A stretch of 53,198 bases of DNA. Origin: Mixta tenebrionis. Lineage in GTDB: Bacteria > Pseudomonadota > Gammaproteobacteria > Enterobacterales > Enterobacteriaceae. Below the pieces are notes generated by a model. The model saw only the letters and a program-made list of their open reading frames with translations. It ran no database searches and was not told the origin of the DNA. A program made the position numbers and the translations under genes. The DNA is taken from NCBI RefSeq assembly GCF_006517625.1, contig NZ_VHQI01000009.1:1-53198 (forward strand), read 5' to 3'. This document shows, one piece after another, positions 1 through 9,764 of the stretch; positions within the stretch are counted from its first letter, which is position 1, and every line of letters starts with the position of its first letter.

Positions 1-47
1 GCTGCAGCTTCTTATCCTGCCGGCTTACACCGGATATGGCATTAAAT

Positions 48-123
48 TGGTGGGTCGTGCAGGATTCGAACCTGCGACCAATTGATTAAAAGTCAACTGC
101 TCTACCAACTGAGCTAACGACCC
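48..123 (-). tRNA. lysT: tRNA-Lys (UUU)
   Basis: A 76-base tRNA read on the minus strand, beginning GGGTCGTTAGCTCAG and ending with an encoded CCA. The anticodon loop reads CTTTTAA, giving anticodon UUU for lysine. The T arm GGTTCGAATCC is intact. It lies downstream of cpoB, the position of the first gene of the lysT-valT-lysW cluster in E. coli, so further tRNA genes probably follow outside the window. Confidence 0.97.
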
Positions 124-243
124 ACTTTTTTGCCTGCCGAAACATAATCGCTTATGCCCCGTCAACGGCGGCATATATTACCGATTTACATTTTCAGCGC
201 AACCACTATTTTCCCTGAGACGGCTCAACTGCTTACCTTTCAG

Positions 244-286
244 GCGTTAAGACCAGAAATCCAGCGAAATCTGGTCAACTTAACGC
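244..286. repeat. Inverted repeat behind cpoB
   Basis: GCGTTAAG plus ACCAGA pairs with TCTGGT plus CTTAACGC, giving about 14 base pairs interrupted by a three-base bulge, with a 12-base loop. It starts three bases beyond the cpoB stop codon. There is no T run on the minus-strand side, so it is more likely a 3' end stabiliser or processing structure ahead of the tRNA than a classical terminator. Confidence 0.5.
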
Positions 287-288
287 AA

Positions 289-1065
289 TTACAGCCCCGC
301 AGCGCGTTTTTGCGCCTGCTTCGCCGCTTCGGTATTCGGGTACTGTTTAATTACCTGCTGATAGACCGCCTTCGCCTTCGCGTTGTCGCCCTTATCCTGC
401 ATGATCACGCCAACCTTATACAGCGCTTCCGCGCTTTTTGGCGATTTAGGATAATTCTTCACCACGGTAGCGAAATAATAGGCCGCATCATCTTTTTTGC
501 CTTTGTTGTAATTTAGCTGACCCAGCCAGTAATTCGCATTTGGCTGATAGGTAGAGTCAGGATATTTTTTCACAAAGGCCTGAAAAGCAGTAATCGCCTG
601 ATCGTACTGTTTCTTTTCCAGCACCAGCGCCACTGCGCTGTTGTAATCGCTATTCGCATCGCCGCTTTGTACCGACGCCGCCGAGGCGCTCGCCGCGCTA
701 TCTGCCGCGCCGCTGTCGCCTGAAGCCGCTGCGCCGCCCGCGCTGGCTGAAGCGCCGCTGCTCAGACTGTCTATCTGTTGATAGATCTGTTTTTGCCGCT
801 CAACCACCTGGTTTAGCTGGTAGCTGTTTTCCTGAATCTGACCGCGCAGCGAATCGATATCGCTTTGCGTTGCGTTAAGCTGCTGCTGTAGCTGTTGAAG
901 AAGCTGAGCCTGCGAATTGGAGATGCGCTCAAGAGAGATGACCCGATCTTCTACCGAGCCGGAGCCGACGTTACTGATTGAAGCCTGAGCAATAGCGGCC
1001 CAGGGGGCCGCTATGCCAGTCAGTAACGACAGACTCAACAGATGAGTTCTGAAGCTACTAATCAT
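289..1065 (-). CDS. cpoB: Cell division coordinator CpoB (YbgF)
   Basis: Periplasmic TPR protein, 258 residues, last gene of the tol-pal operon. In E. coli it links the Tol machine and PBP1B so that outer-membrane constriction keeps pace with septal peptidoglycan synthesis. A signal peptide (residues 1-26, cleavage after AIA) is followed by a Gln/Leu-rich coiled coil at about 35-100 that drives trimerisation. A low-complexity Ser/Ala/Gly linker spans about 103-135, and tetratricopeptide repeats run from about 137 to the end. Only nine bases separate it from pal, so the two are cotranscribed and probably translationally coupled. Confidence 0.96.
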   Translation of the reverse strand: MISSFRTHLLSLSLLTGIAAPWAAIAQASISNVGSGSVEDRVISLERISNSQAQLLQQLQQQLNATQSDIDSLRGQIQENSYQLNQVVERQKQIYQQIDSLSSGASASAGGAAASGDSGAADSAASASAASVQSGDANSDYNSAVALVLEKKQYDQAITAFQAFVKKYPDSTYQPNANYWLGQLNYNKGKKDDAAYYFATVVKNYPKSPKSAEALYKVGVIMQDKGDNAKAKAVYQQVIKQYPNTEAAKQAQKRAAGL

Positions 1066-1074
1066 GTGATTCTC

Positions 1075-1605
1075 TTAGTATACCAGCACGGCACGACGGT
1101 TTTTGGAGTACGCCGCTTCGTCATGACCAAGAACAGCCGGCTTCTCTTTACCGTAAGAAACGATAGAGATCTGATCGGCAGACACGCCTTTGCCCTGCAG
1201 ATACATTTTAACCGCGTTAGCACGACGTTCGCCCAGCGCGATATTGTATTCCGGCGTGCCGCGCTCATCCGCATGACCTTCGACAGTCACTTTGTAAGAG
1301 GGGTTGCTACGCAGGAAAGTCGCGTGCGCATCCAGCATCTGAGCGAAATCAGAACGGATGTCATACTTATCGAGATCGAAGTAAACGATGTTGTTCTGCT
1401 GCAGCTGCTGCATCTGCAGACGCGCCTGCTCTTCAGAGGACATGTTGCCGCCGTTCATGCCGTTGCCGCTACCGCTGCCGTAAGCACCATCAGCGCCCAT
1501 ACCGTTGGTCTGGTCGTTGTTGTTGTCTTTGTGCGAGCTACATGCAGCCACAGCAATTACCGGCAGAGCCAGCATTAAACCCTTCAGCACTTTGTTCAGT
1601 TGCAT
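1075..1605 (-). CDS. pal: Peptidoglycan-associated lipoprotein Pal
   Basis: Outer-membrane lipoprotein of 176 residues. The signal peptide ends in a lipobox with the acylated cysteine at position 22, followed by SSHKDN. A Gly/Asn-rich linker precedes the OmpA-like domain, which begins near residue 70 and carries the diaminopimelate-binding stretch [15 protein letters not shown]. Pal anchors the outer membrane to peptidoglycan and is moved to the division septum by TolB and TolA. It lies 43 bases after tolB in the same operon and is almost identical in layout to E. coli Pal (173 residues). Confidence 0.98.
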   Translation of the reverse strand: MQLNKVLKGLMLALPVIAVAACSSHKDNNNDQTNGMGADGAYGSGSGNGMNGGNMSSEEQARLQMQQLQQNNIVYFDLDKYDIRSDFAQMLDAHATFLRSNPSYKVTVEGHADERGTPEYNIALGERRANAVKMYLQGKGVSADQISIVSYGKEKPAVLGHDEAAYSKNRRAVLVY

Positions 1606-1648
1606 TTCTAAATCCTGTTATAAGTTGCTATACATATTTACACATGCA

Positions 1649-2944
1649 TCACAGATACGGCGACCAGGCAGGGAATTTGACCTGTCCATCGGTAGCCGGA
1701 AGACGCGCTTTGAAACGCCCGTCTGTCGAAACCAACTGCAACACGGAACCCATCCCCTGAGTAGAGCTATAGATTACCATCGTGCCGTTAGGTGCGAGAC
1801 TTGGCGTCTCATCCAGGAACGTGTCCGTTAATTGCTGCACGGCTCCCGTTTCCAGATCCTGTCTGGCGACGTGTTGCGCGCCGCCGTTGGTGCTGATCAT
1901 CACCATAGATTTGCCGTCGGTGGCAACGCCAGCATTCTGGTTTTGTGAACCTTCCCAGGTAATGCGCTGCGCAGTGCCGCCATTGACGTTAATTTTATAA
2001 ATTTGCGGACGTCCCGCCTGGTCTGAAGTAAAGGCCAGACTCTGGCTGTCCGGGAACCAGGTCGGTTCGGTGCTGTTATAGCGGCCGTCGGTTACCTGGC
2101 GAATCTGTCCGGAGCCAAGATCCATGACGTACAGGTTAAGGCTACCGGTTTTAGAGAGTACAAACGCCAGCTTCGAGCCATCCGGCGAGAAGGCCGGCGC
2201 GCCGTTATGACGCGGGAACGATGCCACCTGACGAATGGCGCCATTCGCCAGCGTTTGAATAACCAGCGCCGATTTGCCGCTTTCAAAAGTAACATAGGCC
2301 AGCTTGCTGCCGTCCGGCGACCAGGCCGGCGACATCAGCGGCTGCGGCGAACGGTGCACCACAAACTGGTTATAGCCGTCATAATCGGAAACGCGCAGCT
2401 CGTAAGGGAACTGACCGCCGTTGGTCTGCACTACATAAGCGATGCGGGTACGGAAAGCGCCTTTAATACCGGTCAGCTTCTCGAAAGTTTCATCGCTGGC
2501 GGTATGCGCCGCATAGCGCAGCCACTGCTTCGTGACCTTATACTGATTTTGCGCCAGCACGGTGCCCGGCGAACCGGAAGTATCAACCAGCTGATAAGAG
2601 ATGGTATAGCTGCCGTCAGCGCCGGGCTGAATCTGCCCCACGACGACGGCATCGATGCCCAGCGCCGTCCAGGCTGCCGGCTGCACTTCCGCCGCGCTGG
2701 TCGGCTGCTGCGGCAGACGAGAACGATCCAGCGGATTAAACTTGCCGCTGTTGCGCAGATCGGCAGCGATAATGCCGCCGATATCTTCCGGCGCCGCGCC
2801 GGGGCCATCCCATTTAAACGGGACGACGCCTATCGGACGCGCCGTGTTTACCCCCTGGGTAATTTCGATGCGTACTTCCGCGTGCAGCATCGCTGCCCAC
2901 AGAAGAAGAAAAAAGCTTAAGGTTACACGTAGTGCCTGCTTCAT
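1649..2944 (-). CDS. tolB: Tol-Pal system protein TolB
   Basis: Periplasmic protein of 431 residues (E. coli 430). A signal peptide ends near residue 22 (LHA/EVRIE). It is followed by an N-terminal alpha/beta domain that touches TolA and a C-terminal six-bladed beta-propeller. The propeller repeats are visible as recurring S-P-D-G-S-K-L-A motifs between about residues 205 and 300. TolB binds Pal and releases it from peptidoglycan when TolA pulls under the proton motive force. It sits between tolA (124 bases upstream) and pal. Confidence 0.98.
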   Translation of the reverse strand: MKQALRVTLSFFLLLWAAMLHAEVRIEITQGVNTARPIGVVPFKWDGPGAAPEDIGGIIAADLRNSGKFNPLDRSRLPQQPTSAAEVQPAAWTALGIDAVVVGQIQPGADGSYTISYQLVDTSGSPGTVLAQNQYKVTKQWLRYAAHTASDETFEKLTGIKGAFRTRIAYVVQTNGGQFPYELRVSDYDGYNQFVVHRSPQPLMSPAWSPDGSKLAYVTFESGKSALVIQTLANGAIRQVASFPRHNGAPAFSPDGSKLAFVLSKTGSLNLYVMDLGSGQIRQVTDGRYNSTEPTWFPDSQSLAFTSDQAGRPQIYKINVNGGTAQRITWEGSQNQNAGVATDGKSMVMISTNGGAQHVARQDLETGAVQQLTDTFLDETPSLAPNGTMVIYSSTQGMGSVLQLVSTDGRFKARLPATDGQVKFPAWSPYL

Positions 2945-3068
2945 TTTCTCTCCCTTATCTGAACGTTACGTCCACGATAATTCGCACTGTTCCTGACGAC
3001 GATTAGCTAAAACCATACAGAGTATGGCAAGCTAACCATAGTTCAACCTACCATTTGTTACTGCATTA

Positions 3069-4313
3069 TTAAGGCTTGAATTCCAGCACCGCGTCCTTCA
3101 CCGCCTGCCAGACATCCTGGCTTGGCGGCTTCGGCATCCGCGCCATGCGCGCCGCGTTGATCGCCGCCTGACACAGGGCCGCATCGCCGCCCGCCGCCGT
3201 CGCTGAAATCAGCAGTCCATCCGGCGCCAGCTTGATGCGCACGTTGCAGGTACGCCCTTTAAAGGTATCGGAATCGTAGAACTTGCTCTCTATCGCCCCT
3301 TTTACCTGTCCGAGATAGCTGTCGATAGCCGCCCCGGAAGCGCCTGATTTCTTCTGCGCGCCCTTGCCTGCCGCGCCGCCGGACTGTCCGGTTTTAGGTG
3401 CGTTCTTACCTGATGTCAGGCCGCCCAGCAGATCATCTACCGCGCTACTATCGCTGGCTGCTTCCGCCGCCGCTTTTTTCTTCGCGTCCGCTGCCGCCTT
3501 CGCTTTCGCTTCCGCAGCTGCTTTGGCTTTGGCGTCCGCCGCTGCCTTTGCTTTCGCTTTGGCATCGGCCGCCGCTTTTTCTTTGGCTTCCTGCGCCGCT
3601 TTCTCCTTCGCTTCCGCCGCAGCTTTTGCTTTCGCCTCCGCCGCAGCTTTGGCTTTTTCCTCAGCTTTCGCTTTGGCATCGGCGGCCGCCTGCGCTTTCG
3701 CCTGCTGCTCCGCTTTTTTCTTCGCCTCGGCCGCGGCGGCTTTCGCCTGTTCTTCCGCTTTGGCTTTTGCTGCCGCAGCTGCAGCGGCTTTCGCCTGCTC
3801 TTCCGCTTTGGCCTTCGCTTCAGCAGCGGCGGCCTTCGCCTGTTCCGCCGCCTCGGCTTTCGCTTTCGCCGCGGCGGCTTCCGCCGCTTTCTGCTGCTCC
3901 TGCGCGCGCTTCATCGCCTCTTCAGCCTGACGCTGCTGCTCGGCCTGTTCCTGCGCCTGCTTTTTCGCCTCTTCCTGCGCCTGCAGCCGCTCTTTTTCCA
4001 GCTCTTTCAGGCGCTGCTGTTCTGCGGCCTGCTTTTGCTGCAGTTCCTCAGCCTGCTGCTGCGCCTTTTTCTGCCGCTGCTGCTCAGCCCGACGGCTGTC
4101 GCTTTGCTGGTTTTGCTGGCGATTATATTGCTCAACCACCGCGCCCGGATCGACCATGACAGCGTCAATATCGCTGCCGCCGCCACCGCCGCTGGCCTCG
4201 ATTTTTTCGTCAAACGAACTCCAAATCAGTAATGCAATCATAACGATATGCAGTATCACTGAAATGATTATCGCGCGTTTTAACTTATCGTTTTGTTCGG
4301 ATGCCTTCGACAC
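3069..4313 (-). CDS. tolA: Cell envelope integrity protein TolA
   Basis: Inner-membrane protein of 414 residues (E. coli 421), starting at GTG as its E. coli relative does. One transmembrane helix lies at about residues 14-34. A very long Ala/Lys/Glu/Gln-rich helical rod (about 65-300) spans the periplasm. The globular C-terminal domain begins near 320 (IESKFYDSDTFKGRTCNVRI) and contacts TolB and Pal; colicins and filamentous phage use it in relatives. The repetitive rod produces long open frames on the other strand that are not genes. It follows tolR after 31 bases. Confidence 0.97.
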   Translation of the reverse strand: MSKASEQNDKLKRAIIISVILHIVMIALLIWSSFDEKIEASGGGGGSDIDAVMVDPGAVVEQYNRQQNQQSDSRRAEQQRQKKAQQQAEELQQKQAAEQQRLKELEKERLQAQEEAKKQAQEQAEQQRQAEEAMKRAQEQQKAAEAAAAKAKAEAAEQAKAAAAEAKAKAEEQAKAAAAAAAKAKAEEQAKAAAAEAKKKAEQQAKAQAAADAKAKAEEKAKAAAEAKAKAAAEAKEKAAQEAKEKAAADAKAKAKAAADAKAKAAAEAKAKAAADAKKKAAAEAASDSSAVDDLLGGLTSGKNAPKTGQSGGAAGKGAQKKSGASGAAIDSYLGQVKGAIESKFYDSDTFKGRTCNVRIKLAPDGLLISATAAGGDAALCQAAINAARMARMPKPPSQDVWQAVKDAVLEFKP

Positions 4314-4344
4314 GCTCGGTTCCCAAAAAACGGTTACGGAATAA

Positions 4345-4773
4345 TTAAACTGGCTGCGTCATCAGGCCGACTGATTTCACACCCGCCTGATGCAGCAGGT
4401 TCAGCGCCTTGATAATTTCGTCATAGGGGACATCTTTCGCACCGCCAATCAGAAATACCGTTTTCGGATTCGCTTCCAGTCGACGCTGCGCTTCTGCCAC
4501 CACCTGCTCGGCAGGCAGCTGTTCCATGCGATCGTGATCGACCACCAGGCTGTACTGTCCAACGCCTGCGACCTCCACGATCACCGGCGGATTATCATCG
4601 CTGGCGACGGTTTTCGCATCCGTGGCGTCCGGCAGATCCACCTCCACGCTCTGGGTGATAATCGGCACCGTCGCCATAAAGATCAGCAGCAGCACCAGCA
4701 GCACGTCCAGCAGCGGAACAATATTAATTTCTGATTTCAGATCGCGGCGACCGCGACCACGCGTTCTGGCCAT
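4345..4773 (-). CDS. tolR: Tol proton-channel subunit TolR
   Basis: 142-residue ExbD-family protein of the TolQR stator. A single transmembrane helix at about 17-37 carries the channel aspartate Asp23 in INIVPLLDVLLVLLL. The rest is periplasmic and binds peptidoglycan in the active state. TolQ and TolR use the proton motive force to energise TolA. tolR starts 13 bases after tolQ, in the tightly packed first part of the operon. Confidence 0.98.
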   Translation of the reverse strand: MARTRGRGRRDLKSEINIVPLLDVLLVLLLIFMATVPIITQSVEVDLPDATDAKTVASDDNPPVIVEVAGVGQYSLVVDHDRMEQLPAEQVVAEAQRRLEANPKTVFLIGGAKDVPYDEIIKALNLLHQAGVKSVGLMTQPV

Positions 4774-4786
4774 AGCTCACCTCGGC

Positions 4787-5874
<1,088 letters not shown>

Positions 5875-6069
5875 TTTACATCCCGGTAATGCTTTTTAAA
5901 CGTTGCTACTATACGCAAGTGCAAACGGCTTGGGAATGGGTCTTCAGAGCGCAGATAAAATAATTATCAAAGGGAAACTATTGACAAAAATTTCGTGATA
6001 TTTACTGGCGTAAGGTGGGACTAAATACAGATTGGTTGACAAAAATTTTCCTTGCCGCCAGGGCGGTAA

Positions 6070-6095
6070 CAAGAAAAGGGCCCGTTGCGGGCCCT
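6070..6095 (-). terminator. Terminator of cydABX
   Basis: On the minus strand AGGGCCCG and CGGGCCCT form a perfect 8-bp stem with a three-base loop, followed by a TTTTCTTGTT tail. It lies about 43 bases beyond the cydX stop. It isolates the cyd operon from ybgC-tol, two units that are continuous in E. coli. Confidence 0.8.
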
Positions 6096-6137
6096 CTTCT
6101 GTTAGCGCACGATGCCGCCGCTGGCGAACAACCCGCC

Positions 6138-6248
6138 TCAGGCGTTATCCTGCGGCGCGCTTTCTTCTATATGTTCCAGCGCCAGCGCGGTGATAATACC
6201 GAAGGCGCAGGCCAGCAGCGTTCCGAGAATCCAGGCAAAGTACCACAT
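6138..6248 (-). CDS. cydX: Cytochrome bd-I accessory subunit CydX
   Basis: 36-residue membrane peptide starting MWYFAWILGTLLAC and ending APQDNA. One transmembrane helix fills residues 4-24 and a Glu-rich tail follows (EHIEES). CydX is needed for stability and activity of the bd-I quinol oxidase, packing against CydA. The ATG lies 15 bases after cydB, with a GGAGGC ribosome binding site just upstream. E. coli CydX is 37 residues with nearly the same N-terminal sequence. Small genes like this are easily missed by gene callers. Confidence 0.95.
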   Translation of the reverse strand: MWYFAWILGTLLACAFGIITALALEHIEESAPQDNA

Positions 6249-6263
6249 AGCTTGTCGCCTCCG

Positions 6264-7403
6264 TTAGTAAAGTGAATGAGTGTTACGTTCTATATGTTCT
6301 TTAGTGATGCGCCCGAACATTTTGTAGTAGCACCAGCTGGTGTAGATCAGGATGATCGGCACGAACACCATCGCCACATACAGCATCAGGTTGAGGGTTA
6401 ACAGGCTTGAAGTGGCGTCCCACATCGTCAGGCTCACGTTAGGCTGCGTGCTGGAGGGCATAATGAACGGGAACATCGCCACACCGGCAGTAAGGATCAC
6501 GCAGGCCAGCGTCAGCGAGGAGCAAAGAAACGCCCATGCGCCCTTTTTCAGCCGCGAACAGACTACCGTCAACAGCGGCAGCAGCAGGCCCAGCGCGGGA
6601 AACAGCCACAGCAGAGGATAGCGCTGGAAGTTAATCAGCCAGGCGCCCGCCTGACGTGCGACTTCTTTATTCAGCGGGTTAGATACCGCCGCATGATCGA
6701 GCGTGCTGGTTACAACGTAGCCTTCAATGCCATACACCACCCAAACGCCGGCCAGCGCAAACGCCACCAGCATCACCAGCGCGGAGATCTGCGCCGCCGC
6801 GCGGGCGCGCAAAGCGAGCTCGCCGCCGGTGCGCATCTGCAGATAGGCTGCGCCCTGAGTCAGAATCATCGCCACGCTGATCACGCCCGCCAGCAGGCCA
6901 AACGGGTTCAACAGTTCAAAGAAGCTGCCGGTATAAAAAAGGCGCAGGTAGGCGTCGGCATGGTAAGGCACGCCCTGCAACAGGTTGCCAAACGCGATGC
7001 CGATCACCAGCGGCGGCACGAAGCTGCCGATAAAAATGCAGATATCCCACGCCCGACGCCAGCGCGGCTCCTCGATTTTTGAGCGATAGTCGAAACCCAG
7101 CGGGCGGAAGTAAAGCGAAGCCAGCACCAGGATCATCGCAATGTAAAAACCGGAAAACGCCGCGGCGTAAACCATCGGCCAGGCGGCAAACAGCGCGCCG
7201 CCGGCGGTGATCAGCCATACCTGGTTGCCGTCCCAGTGCGGCGCGATGCTGTTAATCATCACGCGGCGCTCGGTATCGGTGCGTCCCAGGATGCGCGACA
7301 GCATGCCAACGCCCATATCGAACCCATCGGCGATAGCGAAGCCAATCAGCAAGACACCAATCAGCACCCACCAGATAAAACGTACAACTTCATAATCCAA
7401 CAT
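6264..7403 (-). CDS. cydB: Cytochrome bd-I ubiquinol oxidase subunit II
   Basis: 379-residue multi-pass inner-membrane protein, the same length as E. coli CydB. It begins MLDYEVVRFIWWVLIGVLLIGFAIADGFDMGVG, typical of the family. CydB pairs with CydA to form the high-affinity terminal oxidase used at low oxygen and supplies the proton pathway and structural scaffold. It starts 11 bases after cydA and is followed by cydX, so the three form one operon. Confidence 0.98.
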   Translation of the reverse strand: MLDYEVVRFIWWVLIGVLLIGFAIADGFDMGVGMLSRILGRTDTERRVMINSIAPHWDGNQVWLITAGGALFAAWPMVYAAAFSGFYIAMILVLASLYFRPLGFDYRSKIEEPRWRRAWDICIFIGSFVPPLVIGIAFGNLLQGVPYHADAYLRLFYTGSFFELLNPFGLLAGVISVAMILTQGAAYLQMRTGGELALRARAAAQISALVMLVAFALAGVWVVYGIEGYVVTSTLDHAAVSNPLNKEVARQAGAWLINFQRYPLLWLFPALGLLLPLLTVVCSRLKKGAWAFLCSSLTLACVILTAGVAMFPFIMPSSTQPNVSLTMWDATSSLLTLNLMLYVAMVFVPIILIYTSWCYYKMFGRITKEHIERNTHSLY

Positions 7404-7414
7404 GGCTGACTCCT

Positions 7415-8983
7415 TTACTGCGCAGGCTGCGAAGCGATAGTGGACTGCTCATAGTGATAACGTCCGGTTTTCAGGCTGCTCGGCCCCAGACGGGCGAATT
7501 TGATCATCAGGAACATCTCTATCACCACGAAAATCGTGTAGAGGCCGCAGATCAGAATCATTGAGAACAGCAGGTCGCCGATAGTGAGCGAGGAGTTAGC
7601 CACCGCCGTCGGCAGCACTTCGCCAATCGCCCAGGGCTGACGGCCATACTCCGCCACGAACCAGCCCGCTTCAACGGCGATCCAGGGCAGCGGGATGCCG
7701 AAGAATGCCGCCCTCAGCAGCCAGCGATTTTTACCAATGCGGTTACGGATAACGCTCCAGAAAGAGAGCCCGATAATGCCCAGCATCAGCACGCCGCACA
7801 GCACCATAATGCGGAAGGAGAAATAGAGCGGTGCCACCTGCGGGATGGAATCCTGCGTTGCCAGCTTGATCTGGCTTTCCGTGGCGTCAGCAACATTCGG
7901 CGTATAGCGTTTCAGCAGCAGGCCGTAGCCGAGATCCTGCTTACGCGCGTTAAAGTCTTCGCGCACTGCCGGATCGGTTTCGCCGGCGCGCAGCGCTTCC
8001 AGCAGCTGATACGCCTTCATACCGTTGCGGATGCGTACCTCATGTTCCGCCATCAGCTCTTTCAGCCCGGTTACCGGCGTATCCACCGAACGGGTGGCGA
8101 TCAGCCCCAGCAGCCAGGGGATCTGAACGGCGTAGTCGTTTTGCTGCGTTTCCTGATTGGGCAGGCCGAATAGCGTAAAGGAGGCGGGCGCCGGCTGGGT
8201 TTCCCACTCCGCTTCTATCGCCGCCAGCTTGGTTTTCTGCACGTCGCCCATTTCATAGCCTGACTCATCGCCCAGCAGAATGACCGACAGCACCGCTGCC
8301 ATACCAAAGCTGGCCGCAATAGCGAAAGAGCGCTTCGCAAAAGCGATATCGCGCCCGCGCAGCAGGTAATAAGCGCTGATGCCGAGAATAAACATGGCGC
8401 CGGTGGTGTAGCCCGCCGCAACGGTATGCACGAATTTCACCTGCGCCACCGGGTTTAATACCAGCTCGGAGAAGCTCACCATCTCCATGCGCATGGTTTC
8501 GAAGTTGAACTCGGCGGCAATCGGATTCTGCATCCAGCCGTTAGCGACCAGAATCCACAGCGCGGAAAGGTTGGAGCCCAGCGCCACCAGCCAGGTAACG
8601 GCCATATGCTGAACTTTGCCGAGACGATCCCAGCCGAAAAAGAAGAGGCCGACAAATGTTGACTCAAGGAAGAAGGCCATCAGAGCTTCGATAGCCAGCG
8701 GGGCGCCGAAAATATCCCCAACGTAGTGCGAGTAGTAGGACCAGTTAGTACCGAACTGGAACTCCATCGTCAGGCCGGTGGCCACCCCCAGAGCGAAGTT
8801 GATGCCAAACAACTTGCCCCAGAATTTAGTCATGTCTTTATAAATAGTTTTGCCCGACAGGACATAAACGGTTTCCATAATCGCCAACAGAAACGACAGT
8901 CCTATCGTCAGTGGCACAAACAGAAAATGGTACATCGCCGTCAAGGCGAACTGTAAACGCGACAGATCGACGATATCGAACAT
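7415..8983 (-). CDS. cydA: Cytochrome bd-I ubiquinol oxidase subunit I
   Basis: 522-residue inner-membrane subunit carrying haems b558, b595 and d; same length as in E. coli. His19 ([16 protein letters not shown]), a haem ligand, is present, as is the periplasmic Q-loop region at about 240-330 that oxidises ubiquinol. It reduces oxygen to water and generates a proton motive force without pumping. First gene of cydABX, with ribosome binding site AAGGGG nine bases or so before ATG. In E. coli it is controlled by ArcA and FNR; its upstream region here is long and AT-rich. Confidence 0.98.
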   Translation of the reverse strand: MFDIVDLSRLQFALTAMYHFLFVPLTIGLSFLLAIMETVYVLSGKTIYKDMTKFWGKLFGINFALGVATGLTMEFQFGTNWSYYSHYVGDIFGAPLAIEALMAFFLESTFVGLFFFGWDRLGKVQHMAVTWLVALGSNLSALWILVANGWMQNPIAAEFNFETMRMEMVSFSELVLNPVAQVKFVHTVAAGYTTGAMFILGISAYYLLRGRDIAFAKRSFAIAASFGMAAVLSVILLGDESGYEMGDVQKTKLAAIEAEWETQPAPASFTLFGLPNQETQQNDYAVQIPWLLGLIATRSVDTPVTGLKELMAEHEVRIRNGMKAYQLLEALRAGETDPAVREDFNARKQDLGYGLLLKRYTPNVADATESQIKLATQDSIPQVAPLYFSFRIMVLCGVLMLGIIGLSFWSVIRNRIGKNRWLLRAAFFGIPLPWIAVEAGWFVAEYGRQPWAIGEVLPTAVANSSLTIGDLLFSMILICGLYTIFVVIEMFLMIKFARLGPSSLKTGRYHYEQSTIASQPAQ

Positions 8984-9287
8984 CTTGACCCCTTGCTTTC
9001 GCTGAAAGCAACTAACGCATGCGTTATTCCCTGGCGAGCCAACAAATAACGGCAGGCTGATTGCTGTTGAGAATGTTTTTTTATTTTTTGCCGTATAGCA
9101 GGCGCACAGAACCGCTCTGCCCCACGGCAGTTAAACAAAAGTTAATAATACTTTCCCTGGTGAGACGCTAATATAATACCCATACAAACGATACGGTAAA
9201 GCAAAATTATTGCGGCCTGCAGAATTTTTTTGATCCAGATTCACAATTACCACAAACGGGGTAAAAATCTAAAAAATGATGTAGCGC

Positions 9288-9315
9288 AATTTACTCCAAA
9301 ACAGCACAAGGTCAA
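9288..9315 (-). promoter_or_regulatory. Candidate cydA promoter
   Basis: Minus strand TTGACC (9310-9315), 16-base spacer, TAAATT (9288-9293). It would give a leader of about 300 bases to cydA, as long leaders are known for this operon. The -10 is only a 4/6 match, and I could not identify a clean ArcA or FNR site, so this is tentative. Confidence 0.3.
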
Positions 9316-9385
9316 CAGGAAAAGTTAAAGTTCAAATAATTAATCGCACATCAAAGATAAATTAAAATTTAATGAGGAAAATTGT

Positions 9386-9448
9386 ATGGTTAGTAATTTT
9401 GATGTTAAATCTATGTATTTATTAGGTGTATCTTTAGTGTTGTTTTAA
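9386..9448 (+). CDS. Possible 20-residue hydrophobic peptide
   Basis: A short ORF of 20 codons with an ATG preceded by GAGG eight bases upstream. The product would be polar in its first half (MVSNFDVKS) and hydrophobic in its second (YLLGVSLVLF), like a tiny membrane peptide. It is followed 22 bases later by a perfect 9-bp palindrome. I recognise no family, and in AT-rich DNA such ORFs arise by chance. No clear promoter was seen. It sits between convergent-facing ends of no gene: cydA reads away on the minus strand and sucD ends on the minus strand. Confidence 0.25.
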   Translation: MVSNFDVKSMYLLGVSLVLF

Positions 9449-9469
9449 TATTAGAAAAACAGCTAATTA

Positions 9470-9491
9470 CTAAAAGGATCTGTCCTTTTAG
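9470..9491. repeat. Palindrome flanked by direct repeats
   Basis: CTAAAAGGA, four-base loop TCTG, then TCCTTTTAG: a perfect 9-bp inverted repeat. It is flanked on both sides by the nine-base direct repeat AACAGCTAA (9458-9466 and 9495-9503). It could be a weak terminator for the small ORF before it or a protein-binding site; the sequence alone does not decide. Confidence 0.5.
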
Positions 9492-9716
9492 CCAAACAGC
9501 TAAAGTTTTTAATTCATATTCTTGCGATAACATTATTTTCACTGTCGCCTCCGCGGCCAACATTTACAATATATAAACTTCAAGCACCACAATTATTAAC
9601 AATAATATTTTGCAATATTTATGCCAGATATAAAACATGAAGAATGAATGAGAGGAGTACGCGGCTGAATTAGCCTGATGCGGAAGGTAAGAAGTGGCCT
9701 AACCAGAGACAAAGTA

Positions 9717-9740
9717 TAAAAAAAGCCGCCCGCAGGCGGC
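9717..9740 (-). terminator. Terminator of sdhCDAB-sucABCD
   Basis: Minus strand GCCGCC-TGCG-GGCGGC followed by seven to eight T residues, 25 bases after the sucD stop. Between stop and terminator there is a second perfect inverted repeat (AATAATCTT, one base, AAGATTATT). In E. coli and Salmonella the sRNA SdhX is released from this 3' end. Confidence 0.9.
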
Positions 9741-9764
9741 CTTGTTGACCAATAATCTTTAAGA

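Larger units (their letters stand above)
8984..9764. other. AT-rich intergenic gap cydA-sucD
   Basis: About 780 bases with no recognised protein family. In E. coli the mngRAB genes occupy this place. The stretch nearest cydA should carry its promoter and ArcA/FNR sites. The middle (about 9340-9510) is strongly AT-rich and holds a 20-codon ORF and a perfect palindrome, listed separately. The end next to sucD holds the sdh-suc terminator. Confidence 0.6.

Noticed and set aside
3364-3930. Long Ala/Phe-rich ORF on the plus strand opposite tolA
   Set aside because: It is the mirror of the Ala/Lys repeats in the TolA rod; low complexity, no ribosome binding site, and it lies wholly inside a certain gene.
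5981-6010. TTGACA at 5981 as a plus-strand promoter
   Set aside because: No -10 at 16-18 bp and no plus-strand gene downstream; kept only as part of a direct repeat.
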